Of a stretch of DNA of 64,000 nucleotides, positions 9,861 to 19,093 are shown in pieces. The stretch comes from Superficieibacter sp. 1612_C1. GTDB taxonomy: Bacteria; Pseudomonadota; Gammaproteobacteria; Enterobacterales; Enterobacteriaceae. The first letter of the stretch is position 1; each line of letters opens with the position of its first letter. A model generated the notes under the pieces. That model was not told the DNA's origin. It made no database searches and saw nothing but the letters and a program-made list of their open reading frames with translations. A program made the position numbers and the translations under genes. The stretch covers positions 328,261 to 392,260 of the forward strand of contig NZ_JADGMI010000006.1 in assembly GCF_015234305.1 (NCBI RefSeq), written 5' to 3'.

Positions 9861-10534
9861 AAAACTTCTATTTTCGGCCGTTGCACGGGGAACGCCATAC
9901 TCGCCTGCTCAACTGGCATTATGACCAACCGGGAATGGTGCTGATTACCGGCGGTAACGGCAGCGGTAAAAGTTCACTGGCGCAATTGCTGGCGGGATGC
10001 TGGTTCCCTGAGTTTATGATGCCTGATAATGGCGGAGAAGGTCGCGCCTCTTTACTCGGCATTGAGGTGGGGCAGATGTTGCTGGCTGAGCGTGCGCAAC
10101 ATATTCAGCTGGTTCAGCAGTCCCCTTATCTGCAATTCTCCGGCTGCACCTTCAGCGTTGAAGAGGAGGTGGCCTTTGGCCCGGAGAATCTTTGCCTGGG
10201 CGAAGCGGACATTATGGCGCGGATTGATGCGGCGTTAACGCTCACCGACTGTCAGCCATTACGTTACCGGCACCCCGTGGCGCTCTCTGGCGGAGAAGCG
10301 CAGCGGGTAGTGATCGCCTGCGCGCTGGCCATGCGGCCGCGGATTCTGCTGCTGGACGAAGCCTTTAGCCGCCTGACCGCGCAGACCACGCACGCATTGC
10401 TTACGCGCCTGCAACGCTGGGCGGCTGAACGGCAGGCGCTGGTCATTCTTCTGGAACGCAAAAGCACACCGTTCCTTGATTATTGTCAGCATGGCTGGCA
10501 GCTACGCGACGGCGAACTGGTACAGGTATGTTAA
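9842..10534 (+). CDS. ECF transporter ATPase A1 (lacks switch histidine)
   Basis: The protein has 230 residues from a TTG start at 9842. That start is chosen because AGGAG (9830-9834) lies 7 bases upstream and the protein then starts at the beginning of the ABC fold; it overlaps the T-component gene by 19 bases. Walker A is GGNGSGKSS (37-45), the signature LSGGE is intact (148-152) and Walker B ends LLLDE (169-173). The D-loop is AFSRLT rather than a usual xxGLD, and at the H-loop position (about 205) the sequence reads LLERKST, so the conserved histidine is absent. It should pair with the next gene's product as a heterodimer. Confidence 0.87.
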   Translation: MDFITLENFYFRPLHGERHTRLLNWHYDQPGMVLITGGNGSGKSSLAQLLAGCWFPEFMMPDNGGEGRASLLGIEVGQMLLAERAQHIQLVQQSPYLQFSGCTFSVEEEVAFGPENLCLGEADIMARIDAALTLTDCQPLRYRHPVALSGGEAQRVVIACALAMRPRILLLDEAFSRLTAQTTHALLTRLQRWAAERQALVILLERKSTPFLDYCQHGWQLRDGELVQVC

Positions 10535-11211
10535 CACTCACAAACGTTTTTTATCGCTGGCCCGGCGCAGACGATGACTGCCTGCGCGCGCTGTCGCTCC
10601 ACATTACGCAGGGCGAGTGGCTGGCGCTGACGGGCGATAACGGTGCCGGTAAATCGACGCTGCTGCGGCTGATGGCTGGCCTGTTAACGCCCGGCTCGGG
10701 TTCCGTGACGTTTCGCGGCACGCCGCTGGCACACATGAAAAATCAGCAGCGTGCCGCCGCGATTGGCGTGCTGTTTCAGGAAGCCGAAAACCAGATTTTT
10801 CATAGCCAGGTGGTTAAAGAGGTCGAATTTGGCCTGCGCCTGCAAAAGCGGCCTGCGCAGGAGATCGCGCAACGCACTGACGCCGCGCTGACGCTGTGTG
10901 GTTTAGCCGATGTGGCGCAGGCGCATCCGCTGGATTTACATATCGCCCAGCGGCGAATGGTGGCGGTGGCCTCGCTGGAGGCGCTGGCTCCACCGCTCAT
11001 TCTGCTGGACGAACCCAGCCGTGATTTCGATGAACACTGGCTGGGCATTTTTGAGGGCTGGCTTGCCGCCTGTCGCCAGCGCGGAACCACGGTACTGGCT
11101 ATCAGCCACGATGCAGACTTTACCCGCCGCCACTTCCCGCGCGTCGTGCGTCTGCAACAGGGCGTGCTGGTTAACAGCGATAGCCACCTTCCGCCGTCAT
11201 TTCCAGCGTAA
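10528..11211 (+). CDS. ECF transporter ATPase A2 (degenerate signature)
   Basis: The protein has 227 residues from ATG 10528, overlapping the end of the A1 gene by 7 bases. Walker A is GDNGAGKST (36-44), Walker B is LLDEP (D161, E162) and the switch histidine is present in AISHD (H194). The signature motif is degraded to LHIAQ (137-141) in place of LSGGQ, and the D-loop is SRDFD. It therefore complements A1, which has the intact signature but no H-loop. The 3' end overlaps the convergent yggC gene by 41 bases. Confidence 0.87.
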   Translation: MLTLTNVFYRWPGADDDCLRALSLHITQGEWLALTGDNGAGKSTLLRLMAGLLTPGSGSVTFRGTPLAHMKNQQRAAAIGVLFQEAENQIFHSQVVKEVEFGLRLQKRPAQEIAQRTDAALTLCGLADVAQAHPLDLHIAQRRMVAVASLEALAPPLILLDEPSRDFDEHWLGIFEGWLAACRQRGTTVLAISHDADFTRRHFPRVVRLQQGVLVNSDSHLPPSFPA

Positions 11212-11878
11212 GATCGGCGGGCAGGCTGTCAGCCAGCACGCGATCCACGTTTGGACCATCGGTGCGCAGGTAAAACGCCTGCGCCTCTTGTGCCGACAAG
11301 CCACCGGCGATTTTGCGGTTAATAAGCCGCTGACGGAGCACGTCCGGCGGTGCCTTGATAAAGATCGAAAAATCACAGAACTCTCGCAGCGCCCGCCAGC
11401 GACCGTCGTCCAGTAGCAGCCAGTTTCCCTCAACGATGACGATGGGCGCAGTAACCTCAATCGCCGCTTCCTCGGGATCGTGTTTCTGCCGGTCGTATTG
11501 CGGCCAGCGTCCCTCATCTTCGCGGATCTGCCGCAGATTCTGCGCCAGCTTTTCCACATCGAAGGTTTCCGGCGCGCCTTTGAATGGCCGCAAGCCCGTT
11601 TCATCCAGCCAGCGATTGTAGTGATGAAAGCCATCCATCGGCAGCGTCTGGATCGCTGGTAGCGTCGGATCCTGGCGGGAGAGCGTTTCCCAGAAGGTCG
11701 TTAAGGTGGATTTTCCCGTCCCCGGCGGGGCGCTGAGAAAAATAATCGTGCGGGGATAAGGTGAGACAGATCTTAACTTCTCCAGGCGGTGCAGCAACGG
11801 TTTATGGACGGTCTCAATTTCACTTTCTGCGTAATCAACTTCTGTCCGTAGCCCGTTAACCATCAGAGATATTTTCAC
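11171..11878 (-). CDS. yggC: YggC, P-loop kinase-like protein
   Basis: The protein has 235 residues (E. coli 237). It has a P-loop in LSAPPGTGKST, a downstream LPMDGFHHYNRWLDE segment and IVVEGNWLLLDDGRW, the pattern of the phosphoribulokinase/uridine kinase/pantothenate kinase group. It is probably a small-molecule kinase; the substrate is not established. It is the last gene of the cmtB-cmtA-yggP-yggF-yggD-yggC set, overlapping yggD by 4 bases (ATGA), so it probably acts on the sugar or polyol handled by that operon. Its 3' end overlaps the opposing ECF ATPase gene. Confidence 0.9.
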   Translation of the reverse strand: MKISLMVNGLRTEVDYAESEIETVHKPLLHRLEKLRSVSPYPRTIIFLSAPPGTGKSTLTTFWETLSRQDPTLPAIQTLPMDGFHHYNRWLDETGLRPFKGAPETFDVEKLAQNLRQIREDEGRWPQYDRQKHDPEEAAIEVTAPIVIVEGNWLLLDDGRWRALREFCDFSIFIKAPPDVLRQRLINRKIAGGLSAQEAQAFYLRTDGPNVDRVLADSLPADLTLEMTAEGGYRC

Positions 11879-12384
11879 GGCGTTAATTCCTTTACTATCG
11901 TCGTTACCGCCAGCACCAGCGCCGTTTTGAGCATCGCGACGTATCGCGTTTCTGAATAGACGGCAAAATCGGCAAATTTCATCGCTTTCAGCGCGTTATA
12001 TAACATCGCATTATCGGTAATACTGTTTATGTTGCTGATAAAATCCCAGGTTAGCTCATCCGCATAACCCGGCAACTGCGCCTGTGTTGACAGATAATGG
12101 CCGAACTGCGAGAAATGGGTAATATCGGCATACAGCCACTTATCCATTTTTCCGAGAGCAAATATCAGGCGTAGGGCAACATCAATATCATCCAGCGGCC
12201 CGCTCTGCGCCAGCAATGGTTTTACGGCATATTCGACGATTTCATCATCATTGTTAACGAATAACGACGGCAGAAACTGCCTGATGGCCCGCAGCAAAAT
12301 GTCGTTCGCAGTTTCCATAAAAGAGCGTAAATCATCCTGATCGTTTAGCTGCTCAAGCACATCATCTTCTGTCAGCGTCGTCAT
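11875..12384 (-). CDS. yggD: YggD/FumE, MtlR-family protein
   Basis: The protein has 169 residues and belongs to the MtlR family (mannitol operon repressor-like, all-helical: DIDVALRLIFALGKMD, NSITDNAMLYNALKAMKF). The E. coli protein has been assigned fumarase activity in an in vitro metabolomics screen and is also called FumE, so two quite different roles have been proposed. Its place in a mannitol-type PTS operon favours a regulatory role here. It lies 15 bases after yggF and overlaps yggC by 4 bases. Confidence 0.87.
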   Translation of the reverse strand: MTTLTEDDVLEQLNDQDDLRSFMETANDILLRAIRQFLPSLFVNNDDEIVEYAVKPLLAQSGPLDDIDVALRLIFALGKMDKWLYADITHFSQFGHYLSTQAQLPGYADELTWDFISNINSITDNAMLYNALKAMKFADFAVYSETRYVAMLKTALVLAVTTIVKELTP

Positions 12385-12399
12385 TCGTCTCTCGATAGA

Positions 12400-13371
12400 T
12401 CACCTGGAGTGTAGGGAGTCTATTATATTACACGTTCGGTCAGCGCCATTGATAAGCAATGTTTGCGTATGCACCTTGCCGCTGTACTGGTGAATGCCTT
12501 TAAGCAGATCGCCATCCGTTACGCCCGTGGCGCAGAAGAGGATATCGTCACTTTTCACCAGTTCATCAAGCGTGTAGATCCGATTCACCTCAACGCCCAT
12601 CATGGCGCAGCGACGACGTTCATCTTCGGCAATCTGACAATGCTCCTGCGTCTCCCCTTTTGCCTGGCTGAAATCAATTAATTCAGCCTGCATATCCCCG
12701 TCAAGCGCTTTAACGGCGCAGGCGGAGATGACCCCTTCCGGCGCACCGCCGATGGTGTACATCACGTCAAAAGGATTATCATGCTGGCAGGTCATCACGC
12801 TGGCCGCGACGTCACCGTCGGCCAGCGCAAAAACCTTCACGCCCAACCGGGTTGCCGCCTGAATGGCCGGTTTAAGCCGTGGCTTATCCAGTGTCACCAT
12901 CCGCAGCGCCTCAAGCGGTTTGCCCAGGGCGAGAGCGACATTACGCAGATTTTCTTCAAGCGATAACGCCAGGTTAATCGCTCCACGCGCCCGCTGGTTT
13001 ACCACCAGCTTTTTCATGTACATATCCGGGGCGTGTAGCAAACTGCCCTGCGGCGCAAAGGCCATCACCGCCAGCGCATTACTTTGTCCCATCGCCACCA
13101 TGCGCGTGCCTTCAATGGGATCGACGGCGATATCCACCGCAGGACCACAACCGGTGCCCACTTCTTCGCCAATATAGAGCATCGGTGCGCGGTCGATTTC
13201 TCCCTCACCGATAACAATACGCCCCTGCATGGCGATGTCATTCAGCGCCCGGCGCATCGCCGTCACCGCCAGCCCATCAATTTTGTTCTTGTCGCCACAT
13301 CCGGTTTGCGGCCAGGCGGCAAGCGCCGCCTGTTCCGTAATGCGAAAGAGCGGCCACGCCAGTGAAATCAT
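12400..13371 (-). CDS. yggF: YggF, class II (GlpX-like) fructose-1,6-bisphosphatase
   Basis: The protein has 323 residues. It carries the GlpX-family metal and phosphate motifs: GEGEIDRAPMLYIGEEVG, VDPIEGTRM and GGAPEGVIS. E. coli YggF is a manganese-dependent fructose 1,6-bisphosphatase. In this operon it may act on a ketose bisphosphate made by the cmt/yggP/yggC enzymes. It overlaps the end of yggP by 4 bases (ATGA). Confidence 0.92.
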   Translation of the reverse strand: MISLAWPLFRITEQAALAAWPQTGCGDKNKIDGLAVTAMRRALNDIAMQGRIVIGEGEIDRAPMLYIGEEVGTGCGPAVDIAVDPIEGTRMVAMGQSNALAVMAFAPQGSLLHAPDMYMKKLVVNQRARGAINLALSLEENLRNVALALGKPLEALRMVTLDKPRLKPAIQAATRLGVKVFALADGDVAASVMTCQHDNPFDVMYTIGGAPEGVISACAVKALDGDMQAELIDFSQAKGETQEHCQIAEDERRRCAMMGVEVNRIYTLDELVKSDDILFCATGVTDGDLLKGIHQYSGKVHTQTLLINGADRTCNIIDSLHSR

Positions 13372-14645
13372 TCCGCAGCCTCCCCGATATCGACGCCAAA
13401 CTGCGCCAGCAGATATTTTTCTGCCTTCTCGTTCCAGATGCCGTGGGTCTCTTCCACCAGTTCAGCCAGCGCTTTAAATAGCGGGTCGGTTTTGCCCTTC
13501 TCAGCAAAATCAGCAATTGCCGTCAGCGGCATGGTGACACCGTTATAAATCAGCTTTTTGCCGCCCGGAATATCCGGCAGATTAAGCACCGTCTCCGGCA
13601 CCGCATCCAGTCCGCCGATATGGGTGACCATAAAGGAGGGCTGAAGCTGGCCGGACGCACTCAGGGCAATCGCCTCTTTCATGTCATCCGTGGAGCCGCC
13701 GGAGGTGCCAACCACGTGGGTACTGTTGTAATGCACGTTATAGAAGTTAAACGGCACTTTGAAGTTTTTGTCCGTTGGCCCGGCAAAGAAGTTCAGGCAG
13801 CCATCTTCCGCCAGCAGTTCGTCGGCCAGTTCCACGACCGCAGGCACGGCGGCATAGACAAAGATATCGTCAAAGCCCGCATCGTCGGTCAGCGCACGCA
13901 GCGCCTGTACCGGATCGTTGACGCCTGTGGTATTCACATAAATCAGCTCAATACCTTTGCTGGCGGCCAGCTCAACCGGCAGCAGTTTTTGCACCTGCGC
14001 CAGCCGTTTTTCGTCGATATCGACCACCACGACTTTTGCCGGATTAACGCCGCCGTTAATCGCGTAATCAATCGCGCCAATGCCCATCGGCCCGGCGCAG
14101 GCCAGCAGCGCAATATTGCCACCCGGCTTCACGCCCATCCGGTGCTTATAAACATATTGCGTGGTGTGATAGTTGGCGTGATATGCGCCAATAATGCAGC
14201 ACAGCGGTTCCGCCAGCGAGGCGGCGGCAAAATAAGAGCCGTGATACGGGAGCACGCAGCCGAGATTAATCGCGATTTCAGGGATAATCATATAAGTGGC
14301 GTTACCGCCAAAATATTCATAGCTATAACCTGCGGAATAACCGCTCGGCAAGCCCATCGCCGGTTGCAGAACAAAGCGCTGGCCCTTTTTATATTTACCG
14401 GTCAAATTTTTACCGACTTCAACAATAATACCTGCGCATTCATGGCCGGTGATCGCCGGATGGTTTTCCAGGTCGTCCGGCACACGTTTATGATCGCTGC
14501 CGAGTAATGCGGCTTTCCACGTTGATAAACAGACACTGTCGGAAATCACGCTGACCAGCAGTTCATTATCGGTAATTTCAGGCAAGTCGAATTCGCGGAT
14601 GCGGACATCCCGCTTGCCATAAATAGCAGCAACTTTCGTTTTCAT
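13368..14645 (-). CDS. yggP: YggP, zinc-type alcohol/polyol-phosphate dehydrogenase
   Basis: The protein has 425 residues, the E. coli length. It resembles medium-chain zinc dehydrogenases: a GHECAGIIVEVGKNL segment near the N-terminus and a nucleotide-binding region with ALLACAGPMGIGAIDYA followed by KVVVVDIDEKR. It likely oxidises a polyol phosphate delivered by CmtAB to the keto form, but the substrate has not been shown. It lies 14 bases downstream of cmtA. Confidence 0.88.
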   Translation of the reverse strand: MKTKVAAIYGKRDVRIREFDLPEITDNELLVSVISDSVCLSTWKAALLGSDHKRVPDDLENHPAITGHECAGIIVEVGKNLTGKYKKGQRFVLQPAMGLPSGYSAGYSYEYFGGNATYMIIPEIAINLGCVLPYHGSYFAAASLAEPLCCIIGAYHANYHTTQYVYKHRMGVKPGGNIALLACAGPMGIGAIDYAINGGVNPAKVVVVDIDEKRLAQVQKLLPVELAASKGIELIYVNTTGVNDPVQALRALTDDAGFDDIFVYAAVPAVVELADELLAEDGCLNFFAGPTDKNFKVPFNFYNVHYNSTHVVGTSGGSTDDMKEAIALSASGQLQPSFMVTHIGGLDAVPETVLNLPDIPGGKKLIYNGVTMPLTAIADFAEKGKTDPLFKALAELVEETHGIWNEKAEKYLLAQFGVDIGEAAE

Positions 14646-14659
14646 TTTTACCTCTGCGA

Positions 14660-16048
14660 TCAGTTTTTATGTTCAGCGGTTAACTGATTAAATAATGTGT
14701 CGAGTTGTGGGTCGCCGATATAGTTATTGATCAACACCAGCGGCTTATTCGTAACGCGTTTCACTCGCCCTTCAAGACTGGAATGAGTCACCACCATATC
14801 AGCCGCTTCCGGCGTGTTTTCGATGGCAAAGTGTTTGACCTCAATACTCAATCCGGCTTTCTCAAGACGTTTACGGAAAGTGGTTGCCCCCATGGCACTC
14901 GATCCCATCCCGGCGTCGCAGACAAAGGCGATAAACTTCACGCGGCTCAGAGAAAATGCGCCTTCCTGTTTCATCGCTTTCACCGCGCTTGCCGACTGGG
15001 CAAACTCATCTTCAGACTCCGTTTCCGCCGTTTTTTCCATCTTCAGGATTAACGAGGTGATGACGAAGGAAACGAGAGCGCCTGCCGTGCCCCCGGCGAT
15101 GGTGGCCAGGAAAGAGCCTTTCGGCGTCAGCGCCAGGTACGCGAAGATAGAACCTGGGCTTGGACCCGCCACCAGGCCGCCATCCAGCAAATTGAAGATC
15201 CACGTACCGGACATCCCGCCCGCAATCATCGCAATAATGGTCAGCGGCTTCATCAGTACATACGGGAAATAAAGTTCATGGATCCCGCCGAGGAAGTGGA
15301 TAATCATCGCCCCTGGCGCGGAACGTTTACTCATTCCTTTGCCGAAGAAGGTGAACGCCAGCAGTAAACCCAGACCGGGACCGGGGTTAGAGGCCACCAT
15401 AAAGAAGATGGATTTACCATCTACCGACGCCTGCTGCATTCCCAGCGGATAGTAGACGCCCTGGTCGATGGCGTTGTTCAAAAAGAGGATCTTCGCCGGT
15501 TCATTGATAACCGACAGCAGCGGCAAATAGCCCGCATGCACCAGCGCCTCAATACACTCTTTAACAAAGTTATTGGCAACGATGACCGCCGGGCCGATGA
15601 TTTCAAATCCCAGCAGGCACAGCACCATACCGGCGATACCCAGCGAGAAGTTGTTAATCACCATTTCGAAGCCAGCGGGGATGCGTTTCTCCAGCGCTTT
15701 ATCGATATATTTGATGACCAGACCGCCCAGCGGCCCCATGATCATTGAGCCGAGGAACATCGGAATTTCAGCACCCACGATAACGCCGATGGTGCCGATA
15801 CCGCCCATCACCGCCCCGCGCTTACCGCCAATCAGACTGCCGCCGGTAGAGCCGATCATCACCGGCAGCAAATAGGTAATCATCGGGCCGACAATTTTGG
15901 CAAAATGCTCATTAGGCATCCAGCCGGTCGGGATAAATAATGCAGTGATAAAACCCCAGGCAATAAAGGCCCCGATATTCGGGATGACCATTGCGGTCAA
16001 AAAGCCCCCAAAAGCCTGGACCTTTGCACGAGCAGACTTATTTTCCAT
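14660..16048 (-). CDS. cmtA: CmtA, mannitol-type PTS EIICB
   Basis: The protein has 462 residues, as in E. coli. The N-terminal EIIC domain has many membrane segments and the family stretch INEPAKILFLNNAIDQGVYYPLG. The C-terminal EIIB domain has its phosphocysteine at C377 in FVCDAGMGSSAMG. The EIIA partner is the preceding gene cmtB. The E. coli system is described as cryptic for mannitol; the operon carries its own dehydrogenase, phosphatase and kinase genes, so the natural substrate may not be mannitol. Confidence 0.93.
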   Translation of the reverse strand: MENKSARAKVQAFGGFLTAMVIPNIGAFIAWGFITALFIPTGWMPNEHFAKIVGPMITYLLPVMIGSTGGSLIGGKRGAVMGGIGTIGVIVGAEIPMFLGSMIMGPLGGLVIKYIDKALEKRIPAGFEMVINNFSLGIAGMVLCLLGFEIIGPAVIVANNFVKECIEALVHAGYLPLLSVINEPAKILFLNNAIDQGVYYPLGMQQASVDGKSIFFMVASNPGPGLGLLLAFTFFGKGMSKRSAPGAMIIHFLGGIHELYFPYVLMKPLTIIAMIAGGMSGTWIFNLLDGGLVAGPSPGSIFAYLALTPKGSFLATIAGGTAGALVSFVITSLILKMEKTAETESEDEFAQSASAVKAMKQEGAFSLSRVKFIAFVCDAGMGSSAMGATTFRKRLEKAGLSIEVKHFAIENTPEAADMVVTHSSLEGRVKRVTNKPLVLINNYIGDPQLDTLFNQLTAEHKN

Positions 16049-16075
16049 GATAATATCCTGTAAAGGAGAATAGAA

Positions 16076-16519
16076 TTACGCGAGAGCGATAATATCCTCG
16101 AGTTGCGTTGCATTATTAGCGCTTAACATTAACTCCAGGGTTTCATCCTCACACAGTAATTCACTGAGTGCCTGAATAGCGCCGATATGCGAATCAGCTT
16201 GCGCAGCAGCCAGACCAATCAGCAATTTAACGGGTTCATTATTGTCGTCAAAATGCACTGGCTGCTTAAGTAAGATTAATGACAGTCCTGTTTTAGAAGC
16301 ACCACATTCTGGTCTGGCATGTGGCATTGCCACGCCCGGAGCCAGAATATAATAAGGCCCATTACTGAGCGTTGAGTCTTTTATCGCCTGAATGTATTCA
16401 GAATTAATATATTGATGTCTGAGTAATGCATCCATCGAAAAATCGATGGCTTGCTGCCAGTCTTTTGCTGCCTCTTTTACTTCAATAGCCCCATCGGGGA
16501 AATAATCCCTTAGCCGCAT
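16076..16519 (-). CDS. cmtB: CmtB, mannitol/fructose-type PTS EIIA
   Basis: The protein has 147 residues and is an EIIA domain with the phosphorylation histidine H67 in APGVAMPHARPE. It receives phosphate from HPr and passes it to the EIIB domain of CmtA. It is the first gene of the operon, 27 bases before cmtA. CRP-like half sites lie upstream. Confidence 0.93.
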   Translation of the reverse strand: MRLRDYFPDGAIEVKEAAKDWQQAIDFSMDALLRHQYINSEYIQAIKDSTLSNGPYYILAPGVAMPHARPECGASKTGLSLILLKQPVHFDDNNEPVKLLIGLAAAQADSHIGAIQALSELLCEDETLELMLSANNATQLEDIIALA

Positions 16520-16672
16520 AATGCGCCCCTTATTTTATTATCGGATACCGTTCTACGGTGAAAATAAAATACTCGTTGAACTCAACGAAATCAATGAGGC
16601 CACTCGGGCGGCGATCTTGTAACCCTGGTTTTTAAAACCAATAAATTCAAATAGATAAAAAATAGCAACCGA

Positions 16673-16740
16673 ATAAATGTGATTTCACATGCAAATAAAG
16701 GACAAACATAAAAATAATATTTGCAATGTAGATCACATTT
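16673..16740. promoter_or_regulatory. CRP-like half sites upstream of cmtB
   Basis: AGATCACATTT (16730-16740) equals the right half of the CRP consensus, and AAATGTGAT (16675-16683) equals the left half, but neither has a good partner at the normal spacing. They lie in the 302-base gap 16520-16821 between cmtB and tktA, which otherwise holds only AT-rich DNA and the tktA terminator. Confidence 0.35.
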
Positions 16741-16778
16741 ATAGACTTGCCATGATTTCGTTTAGTGATCTCACGCAT

Positions 16779-16802
16779 AAAAAAGGGCCGCTTTCGCGGC
16801 CC
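16779..16802 (-). terminator. tktA intrinsic terminator
   Basis: The GGGCCGC/GCGGCCC stem (16785-16791, 16796-16802) has a TTTC/GAAA loop and six T residues on the minus strand (A-run 16779-16784). It is 20 bases beyond the tktA stop. Confidence 0.92.
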
Positions 16803-16821
16803 GTTTCTGGTGTAAACGCGA

Positions 16822-18813
16822 TTACAGCAGCGCTTTTGCCTGCGCCAGCACGTTATCAACGGTGAAGCCAAACTCTTCAAACAGCAGTTCAGCCGGGGCA
16901 GATTCACCAAAGGTGGTCATGCCGACGATAGCGCCGTTCAGGCCCACGTATTTGAACCAGTAGTCCGCAATGCCCGCTTCGATAGCCACGCGTGCAGAGA
17001 CCGCTTTCGGCAGTACGGATTCACGGTAAGCCGCATCCTGCTTGTCAAATGCGTCGGTGGACGGCATGGAAACCACGCGCGCCTTCACGCCTTCAGCAGT
17101 CAGTTTTTCGTAAGCGGCAACCGCCAGCTCAACTTCAGAACCGGTGGCGATGAAGATCAGCTGCGGCTGACCGTCGCAGTCTTTCAGCACGTAACCGCCG
17201 CGGGCGATATTCGCCAGCTGCGCTTCAGTACGCTCCTGCTGCGCCAGGTTCTGACGGGAGAGGATCAGCGCGGTCGGGCCGTCCTGACGCTCTACGCCAT
17301 ATTTCCACGCCACCGCAGATTCCACCTGGTCACACGGACGCCATGTGGACATGTTCGGGGTCACGCGCAGGGAAGCGACCTGCTCTACCGGCTGGTGGGT
17401 CGGGCCGTCTTCGCCCAGACCGATGGAGTCGTGGGTGTAGACCATCACCTGACGCTGTTTCATCAGCGCTGCCATACGCACCGCGTTACGCGCATATTCG
17501 ACGAACATCAGGAAGGTGGAGGTGTACGGCAGGAAGCCGCCGTGCAGGGAGATACCGTTGGCGATAGCGGTCATACCGAACTCGCGCACGCCGTAGTGGA
17601 TGTAGTTACCGGCGGTATCTTCGTTGATTGCTTTAGAACCGGACCAGATAGTCAGGTTAGACGGTGCCAGGTCAGCGGAGCCGCCGAGGAATTCCGGCAG
17701 TAACGGACCGAAGGCTTCAATGGCATTCTGCGACGCTTTACGGCTGGCGATTTTGGACGGATTCGCCTGTAGCTTAGCGATAAATTCACTGGCTTTGGCA
17801 TCGAAATCAGCCGGCATTTCACCTTTCATACGACGAGTGAACTCAGCGGCTTCCTGCGGGAAGGCTTTAGCGTAGGCAGCAAATTTCTCGTTCCAGGCAG
17901 ACTCTTTGGCCTGGCCCATTTCTTTGGCATCCCACTGCGCGTAGATCTCAGACGGGATTTCAAACGGCGCGTGTTTCCAGCCCAGCTGCTCGCGGGTCAA
18001 TGCGATTTCAGCATCGCCCAGCGGCGCACCGTGGGAGTCATGAGTGCCCTGTTTGTTCGGCGAACCAAAACCAATGATGGTTTTGCACAGCAGCAGTGAC
18101 GGTTTGTCAGTAACGGCACGTGCTTCTTCAACCGCACGCTTAATGGATTCAGCATCGTGACCGTCAACGCCACGTACCACGTGCCAGCCGTAGGCTTCAA
18201 AACGCTTCGCGGTGTCGTCGGTGAACCAGCCTTCAATGTGGCCGTCGATAGAGATACCGTTGTCGTCATAGAAGGCAACCAGTTTACCCAGCTTCAGAGT
18301 ACCGGCCAGAGAGCAGACCTCGTGAGAGATACCTTCCATCATGCAGCCATCACCCATGAACGCATAGGTGAAGTGGTCAACGATGTCGTGGCCCGGACGG
18401 TTAAACTGCGCTGCCAGCGTTTTCTCGGCAATCGCCATACCCACCGCGTTAGCAATACCCTGGCCCAGGGGGCCGGTAGTGGTTTCGACGCCTGCGGTGT
18501 AGCCCACTTCCGGGTGGCCTGGGGTTTTAGAGTGCAGCTGGCGGAAGTTTTTCAGTTCATCAATCGGCAGATCATAACCGGTGAGGTGCAGCAGGCTGTA
18601 CATCAGCATGGAGCCGTGGCCGTTGGACAGCACGAAGCGGTCGCGGTCAGCCCAGGACGGGTTCTGCGGATTATGGTTCAGGAAATCGCGCCACAGGACT
18701 TCGGCAATGTCTGCCATGCCCATAGGGGCACCGGGGTGGCCGGATTTGGCTTTCTGTACAGCATCCATGCTCAGCGCACGAATAGCATTGGCAAGCTCTT
18801 TACGTGAGGACAT
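16822..18813 (-). CDS. tktA: Transketolase A
   Basis: This thiamine-diphosphate enzyme of the non-oxidative pentose phosphate pathway has 663 residues, the E. coli length. Visible landmarks are [18 protein letters not shown] near the N-terminus, the ThDP/Mg motif [12 protein letters not shown], and the C-terminal [18 protein letters not shown] region with the catalytic-site glutamate and histidines. It has its own terminator and is separated by 280 bases from divergent loiP. It provides erythrose 4-phosphate, the substrate of Epd. Confidence 0.98.
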   Translation of the reverse strand: MSSRKELANAIRALSMDAVQKAKSGHPGAPMGMADIAEVLWRDFLNHNPQNPSWADRDRFVLSNGHGSMLMYSLLHLTGYDLPIDELKNFRQLHSKTPGHPEVGYTAGVETTTGPLGQGIANAVGMAIAEKTLAAQFNRPGHDIVDHFTYAFMGDGCMMEGISHEVCSLAGTLKLGKLVAFYDDNGISIDGHIEGWFTDDTAKRFEAYGWHVVRGVDGHDAESIKRAVEEARAVTDKPSLLLCKTIIGFGSPNKQGTHDSHGAPLGDAEIALTREQLGWKHAPFEIPSEIYAQWDAKEMGQAKESAWNEKFAAYAKAFPQEAAEFTRRMKGEMPADFDAKASEFIAKLQANPSKIASRKASQNAIEAFGPLLPEFLGGSADLAPSNLTIWSGSKAINEDTAGNYIHYGVREFGMTAIANGISLHGGFLPYTSTFLMFVEYARNAVRMAALMKQRQVMVYTHDSIGLGEDGPTHQPVEQVASLRVTPNMSTWRPCDQVESAVAWKYGVERQDGPTALILSRQNLAQQERTEAQLANIARGGYVLKDCDGQPQLIFIATGSEVELAVAAYEKLTAEGVKARVVSMPSTDAFDKQDAAYRESVLPKAVSARVAIEAGIADYWFKYVGLNGAIVGMTTFGESAPAELLFEEFGFTVDNVLAQAKALL

Positions 18814-19093
18814 TTTGACTCCAGATCGGATAAATGAAGGCTATGCCCGCAACGACTTGACGACAGCGCGTTTTGGGCTACGCCGGAAAAAAGTGCCAAC
18901 AATGTAACCCAAGCGACAAGCCATGTACATGGAGCATCCTTTTATGAATTCAGAAATCTCCGGATCGCGCTCGCAGGTTGCGCAATCTCCTCGCTCGGGT
19001 GTTGTTCTTTTCTTTATACTTACGCCAGGCACTGGTTCGTTTGAAACCAGAACATTATCAAAATAAATATTTTACTTGTGCGGAAGAGATTAA

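Noticed and set aside
18841..19032. A 63-codon minus-strand frame between tktA and loiP
   Set aside because: It has no recognisable family and sits in the promoter region of tktA; no ribosome site supports it.
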